Assembly (NCBI GenBank): GCA_946403215.1
Contig: CAMIZG010000005.1
Span: 1 to 64,000 of the forward strand
Direction of reading: 5' to 3'
DNA: 64,000 nucleotides
Origin: an uncultured Bacteroidales bacterium
GTDB lineage: Bacteria; Bacteroidota; Bacteroidia; Bacteroidales; Paludibacteraceae
Shown: one piece after another, positions 60,535 through 64,000 of the stretch
Numbering within the stretch: the stretch's first letter is position 1
Layout: each line of letters opens with the position of its first letter
Position numbers and translations under genes: made by a program
The notes under the pieces: model-generated
What the model was told of the DNA's origin: nothing
Database searches by the model: none
The model's input: only the letters and a program-made list of their open reading frames with translations

Positions 60535-61623
60535 CTAAAGGAGTATTTCTTTCAACTCATTTCGGCATACTACGCACGATGTAACTGCCATCGCCAAAAC
60601 CAGCATGGCCAGCACGAATAGCATGCGTCTGGGACCCGCGGGTTTCTGCGGGATAGATGCCGACTGCAGAACGGTATAAACTGGTGTGTTCTCCTGTAGG
60701 CGTGCCTGCGTGGCGAGGTACTGCTTCTGGAAGGAGGTGTACGCCGAGTGCTTGAGTTGCATCTCTGTTTCCAAGTTCTGCGCCTCAATGCGGTAGCGCT
60801 CGAGCTTGATGTTACTGTGGCTGTCAATGTAACTGACGTACAGCTGGCTGGCATTATGGTACTCTTGGTACGCTTCGCGCAGTACACCTTCATAGTAGTG
60901 GAGATCCGTGCGGTTCTTCTTTGTCCGGTAGTCTGTTACAAATGTCTGCAACGCTGTGCACACGGAGTCGGCCATGATCGCACTCACCAGCGGATCTTGC
61001 GCCTTGATGGTGAAGGTGATGATGTCGGTCTTCTTGTCGATGGTGCACTGAATGTTGCTTTGCATACTTTGGACAACACTTATTTGCTGCTTGTTCAGGC
61101 AAAACACGTCAACCCCGTTGTCGGTCTTTCTGTTTGCAGGAAGTACTACCTCCTTGCTTGCCGGGGCAAGCCATGAGCGGATGACCATTTTCCACCGATC
61201 CCAGAACGGAGCTCGGTTGCGTTTGCTCAGGTACGTGTAGTACGTGCCGTCGAACGTCCCGTCGGCTGTGCTAACGTGCGTGTCAAACAGCGTGATCAGG
61301 AAGTTCGGGGAGGAGATGATATCCGGATAAATCTGCGGACGAAGTGCGTCCTCATTGGTCATGTTCTGCATGTCAAACCCGAACGACGAGGCCAATGCCT
61401 GCAGCGTGCCTGACGAACCGGCGTGCTGCGTCTCAGGCGCTAACTTCACCGAGCAGGTGTAGTACTGCGGGACGCACAAGATCAACAAGTAGGATACAAC
61501 CAGCGTGATGGGCAGTACCCAGTAGAATACTTTCCGGTGTTGCCACAGCGGACGGAGCAGTACTTGCAGATTTACGGTCTCAGGCTGTGCAGTCTCGTTA
61601 GCCGTATGTTTCGTTTCTTCCAT
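60535..61623 (-). CDS. Wzz-like chain-length determinant (right copy)
   Basis: 362 residues. Two membrane helices (VFYWVLPITLVVSYLLIL and ML(F/V)LAMLVLAMAVTSCVV) enclose an extracytoplasmic domain with the TADGTFDGTYYTY segment also seen in the left copy and an AGPRR segment before the second helix. It has no kinase domain. It lies between the large SLBB export protein and Wzx and so is part of the export machine of this locus. Confidence 0.83.
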   Translation of the reverse strand: MEETKHTANETAQPETVNLQVLLRPLWQHRKVFYWVLPITLVVSYLLILCVPQYYTCSVKLAPETQHAGSSGTLQALASSFGFDMQNMTNEDALRPQIYPDIISSPNFLITLFDTHVSTADGTFDGTYYTYLSKRNRAPFWDRWKMVIRSWLAPASKEVVLPANRKTDNGVDVFCLNKQQISVVQSMQSNIQCTIDKKTDIITFTIKAQDPLVSAIMADSVCTALQTFVTDYRTKKNRTDLHYYEGVLREAYQEYHNASQLYVSYIDSHSNIKLERYRIEAQNLETEMQLKHSAYTSFQKQYLATQARLQENTPVYTVLQSASIPQKPAGPRRMLFVLAMLVLAMAVTSCVVCRNELKEILL

Positions 61624-61662
61624 AATTCGAGTGAATTTACTTGGCGGATGATGGGGCGTTGC

Positions 61663-63999
61663 TTATTTCTTTGCGTTGATAATCACCGTAGTCAGTGTAG
61701 CTGCTACGCTGGCGAGCGATGCGGCGGCAGTGGTTATACTTACCCATTGCGATGCGTTGGTGGCGGGACGGTCAGGACGACTGGGTACTACGATCTCGCA
61801 GCCCGGTTGCACTTTGCCGCCGCAGGTGGGATGTACCTTGCCATTGGCGTAGATGATGTAGGCCTTGCACCGACGTGCGCGGTTGCTGAAACCGCCTGCC
61901 TGGTTGATGTAGTAGCGCGCTCTCTTGCCTTTGATGAAGCTTACAGTGTTCGGGTAGAGCACCTCGCCGTTGATCTTCACTGTGTTGTTGAAGGACGGCA
62001 CGATCAGCACGTCACCCTCACGCAGCGTTATATCCTCGTCACACCCCGGCTCAGCCAATGCTGCTGCAAGGTCTATGCCCACCCAATAGTTGTCACCCAG
62101 GTCTAACTTGGCGGTCTTCACGCTATCCTTTGCCGAGGCGGCTTTGTTGATCTTCAGCAGTTGGTCGCGACGCAGTTTCTCATCCTCGGTCATCCGGCGT
62201 TGCAGACGTGCTCCAGCGGTGAAGGCGTGACTGCTCAGTCCGCCGGCTTGCAGTACGAGGTCGGACAAGCGGTCATCCTGGGTCTTCATCGTATAGGTAC
62301 CCTCAAACACCACTTCGCCCTGTATGCGCACATTCATCTGCTGACCAAAAGCCGGACTGCGGCGAACGAACACTTCGTCGTACGGCTCCAGCAGAAAACC
62401 ATGCTCGTTCAGCCCCAGACTGTCATTCAGTTCAACGGTGAACAACTGCGTCTTTATCTGAGTCTCTTCCTTTGCTTTCGGATCAATCACCCTACGGGCT
62501 ATATCCACCTTGCTCAGCGACGCTTTTTCCGTCAGACCTCCGGCGCGAAGAATCAGGTCTTCCACGCTCTCGTTGTGGGCGTATGCGAAAGTGTCCGGCT
62601 GGTAAACCTCACCGTGGATAACTACGATCATGTTCTCCAGCGCGTTCTTGCGCGAAGGAACGAACAGCTGGTCTTCGTTGCGCAGCTCAACATCTTCTGC
62701 TGTGCCGTTAATTATGCCTTGCAAATCAATGGCCAGTGCCAGATACGTGCGGTCAAGCTGCATTCTGTATAGCACGGCGCGGGTTGCCGAGGCATCCTCG
62801 CTCAATCCGTCGGCTGCGGCTACCAGACTGCGAATGGTGGTTACGTTCTCGTCCAAGCCGTAGAAACCCGGACGGAACACCGCACCCTGTATCTCCACCG
62901 TGTTCTTCAGACGAGGCAGGATAGCGGCTACGTTAATCGAGTCACCATCCATCAGTCGGAACGAACCGAAGTCGGCGTTGCGGATAGTGTGTACCGATTG
63001 TGCGCCGTTGTTCTTACGCATCACGCGAACGGCGTCGGTGTATGCCTCCCCGCTGAATCCTCCGGCGAAGTATAGCAGGCGGTCAAGGGTCTCGTCCTGT
63101 TTCATCTCGAAGTACATCGGGCGTTTCACCTTACCGCTGATACAGGTCAGCGCATTATAGGTGCCCACGATGATCACATCACCGTCCTCCAGGCGTACAT
63201 CGCCGTCAAGCACGCCGTCCATCAGGAATCCGTACAGGTCAACCTGACTGAGCAGTTGGTTTTGGCGGAAGATGCGAATCTGACGCAGTGTACCTTTCTC
63301 CGTTACGCCGCCTGCCATGTACAGCGCGTTCATCACATTGGCGAAGGCCGACAGTTGGTACGAACCCGGTGTAGTCACCTCGCCCATCACGTTCACCGTG
63401 ATCGTGCGGCTCTGCCCCAGACTGAGCATGACCTGACTGCCCTGATAGTGCTTGCCGATGGTGTTTTTCAGCCGACGGGTGGCCTCGATGATCGTTAGAC
63501 CGCCTATCTTTATCGGGCCGTAACCTTCAATCGTTATGGTGCCGTCAGGACTGATCATGCTGCGGATATTCATCTGTCCTGCACCGTAGATGTCAATGAT
63601 CACCTCATCACCTGCACCCAGTGTGTAGTTCTTCGGCGTCGGCTGGTTCATGTTCGGTTGGAACTCGGCATCCGGGGTGCGGAATATATCCTGCCCGAAC
63701 ACCTGTTTGGTGCTCATCTTCTGCGTGGTGGCTTGTGTGGCGACACCCATCAACTGCTGCATTAATGCTTGATTCTGAACAGTTGCTGCTGTCTCGCCGT
63801 TGTTCAGGCGGTTGGTGTCAATGTATTGCGCGCCCAGTCCCATGCTGTTCTGCGTGGTTGAACTGCCCTGTTGCATGGTGCTTGCTTGCTGACTTACACG
63901 TTGCAGTTGCTCCATCGTCGCGCCGTTGCGCAACAGTTGCTTGGCTATATCCTGCTCCGTCATCCCCTGCATGTACAGGGTGACGGACATCTGCATAAC
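61663..63999 (-). CDS. Large SLBB-repeat polysaccharide export protein (5' end cut by window)
   Basis: At least 777 residues; the frame is open to the window edge, so the signal peptide is not visible. A Gln/Ser-rich linker precedes the Poly_export domain (YTLGAGDEVIIDIYGAG, near residue 125). Six SLBB-like repeats follow, each with a (V/I)xGxVxxPGxY-type core (for example VNVMGEVTTPGSYQL, VEIQGAVFRPGFYGL, VKINGEVLYPNTVSF). The C-terminus has a hydrophobic helix (SITTAAASLASVAATL). This is the long Wza-like form common in Bacteroidetes, distinct from the two small lipoproteins at 15492-17106. It would form the outer-membrane part of export for this locus. Confidence 0.87.
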   Translation of the reverse strand, partial: VMQMSVTLYMQGMTEQDIAKQLLRNGATMEQLQRVSQQASTMQQGSSTTQNSMGLGAQYIDTNRLNNGETAATVQNQALMQQLMGVATQATTQKMSTKQVFGQDIFRTPDAEFQPNMNQPTPKNYTLGAGDEVIIDIYGAGQMNIRSMISPDGTITIEGYGPIKIGGLTIIEATRRLKNTIGKHYQGSQVMLSLGQSRTITVNVMGEVTTPGSYQLSAFANVMNALYMAGGVTEKGTLRQIRIFRQNQLLSQVDLYGFLMDGVLDGDVRLEDGDVIIVGTYNALTCISGKVKRPMYFEMKQDETLDRLLYFAGGFSGEAYTDAVRVMRKNNGAQSVHTIRNADFGSFRLMDGDSINVAAILPRLKNTVEIQGAVFRPGFYGLDENVTTIRSLVAAADGLSEDASATRAVLYRMQLDRTYLALAIDLQGIINGTAEDVELRNEDQLFVPSRKNALENMIVVIHGEVYQPDTFAYAHNESVEDLILRAGGLTEKASLSKVDIARRVIDPKAKEETQIKTQLFTVELNDSLGLNEHGFLLEPYDEVFVRRSPAFGQQMNVRIQGEVVFEGTYTMKTQDDRLSDLVLQAGGLSSHAFTAGARLQRRMTEDEKLRRDQLLKINKAASAKDSVKTAKLDLGDNYWVGIDLAAALAEPGCDEDITLREGDVLIVPSFNNTVKINGEVLYPNTVSFIKGKRARYYINQAGGFSNRARRCKAYIIYANGKVHPTCGGKVQPGCEIVVPSRPDRPATNASQWVSITTAAASLASVAATLTTVIINAKK

Positions 64000-64000
64000 C

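Noticed and set aside
1..64000. tRNA or rRNA genes, insertion sequences, integrases, phage genes
   Set aside because: I looked for these on both strands and in all gaps and found no cloverleaf, transposase or integrase sequence that I can support.

Overview
The window looks like chromosomal DNA from a member of the Bacteroidales (Bacteroidetes), probably a gut or oral-type lineage that carries a type IX secretion system (T9SS). The evidence is the giant cysteine-repeat surface protein with a T9SS-like C-terminal domain, promoters of the Bacteroidetes form TTG/TTTG-20 nt-TAnnTTTG, DUF4954, the Poly_export/BY-kinase arrangement and the CapEFG/EpsG/WbuB-type surface-sugar genes. I cannot place it below order. 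There are no tRNAs, rRNAs, insertion sequences, phage genes or CRISPR arrays that I can see.

Left part, plus strand (1-23864). A giant surface protein of at least 4,800 residues, cut by the window edge, is followed by a WlbA-type sugar-nucleotide oxidase, two Wza-like export lipoproteins and a Wzc-like tyrosine kinase with odd NPYG and GYG tails. Housekeeping genes follow (prfA, rsmE), then a PAP2 phosphatase, a small secreted Spy/LTXXQ-like protein on the other strand, and a LolC/E-type permease.

Middle part, minus strand (23899-30702). This holds a ZIP metal transporter, a decayed radical SAM gene fused in frame to the back half of a glycosyltransferase, a 58-residue winged-helix protein, and an oxidative-stress group (ferritin-like protein, glutathione peroxidase, OhrR) with a duplicated inverted-repeat motif upstream of ohrR. 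A membrane-anchored protein of unknown function and a cation:proton antiporter follow.

Right part, minus strand (30748-64000). This is a long O-antigen or capsule locus, read from right to left: large SLBB export protein, Wzz, Wzx, an amino-sugar module (aminotransferase, ATP-grasp ligase, second PLP enzyme, epimerase), GT2, Wzy (EpsG family) and GT4. Then, after an internal promoter, comes an acyl-building cassette (NeuD-like acyltransferase, two acyl carrier proteins, two short-chain reductases, an acyl ligase and a KAS III), a WbpG-type amidotransferase, the UDP-L-FucNAc genes capE-capF-capG, a WbuB-like transferase, a PglC-like initiating transferase, an IspD-like cytidylyltransferase, a PglE-like aminotransferase, a PglF/CapD-like dehydratase and a second Wzz. 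galK, galM, DUF4954 and the antiporter follow on the same strand.

The most interesting system is the acyl cassette. Together with the PglF/PglE/NeuD genes it could build a short hydroxyacyl chain on an acyl carrier protein and transfer it to a 4-amino sugar (QuiNAc4N) of a polysaccharide that also contains L-FucNAc. This resembles the N-(dihydroxyhexanoyl) sugar known from the Flavobacterium psychrophilum O-antigen. Other highlights are the giant two-repeat-type protein beside a gene of the Wbp pathway, the chimeric radical SAM/GT4 pseudogene and the ohrR operator candidates.
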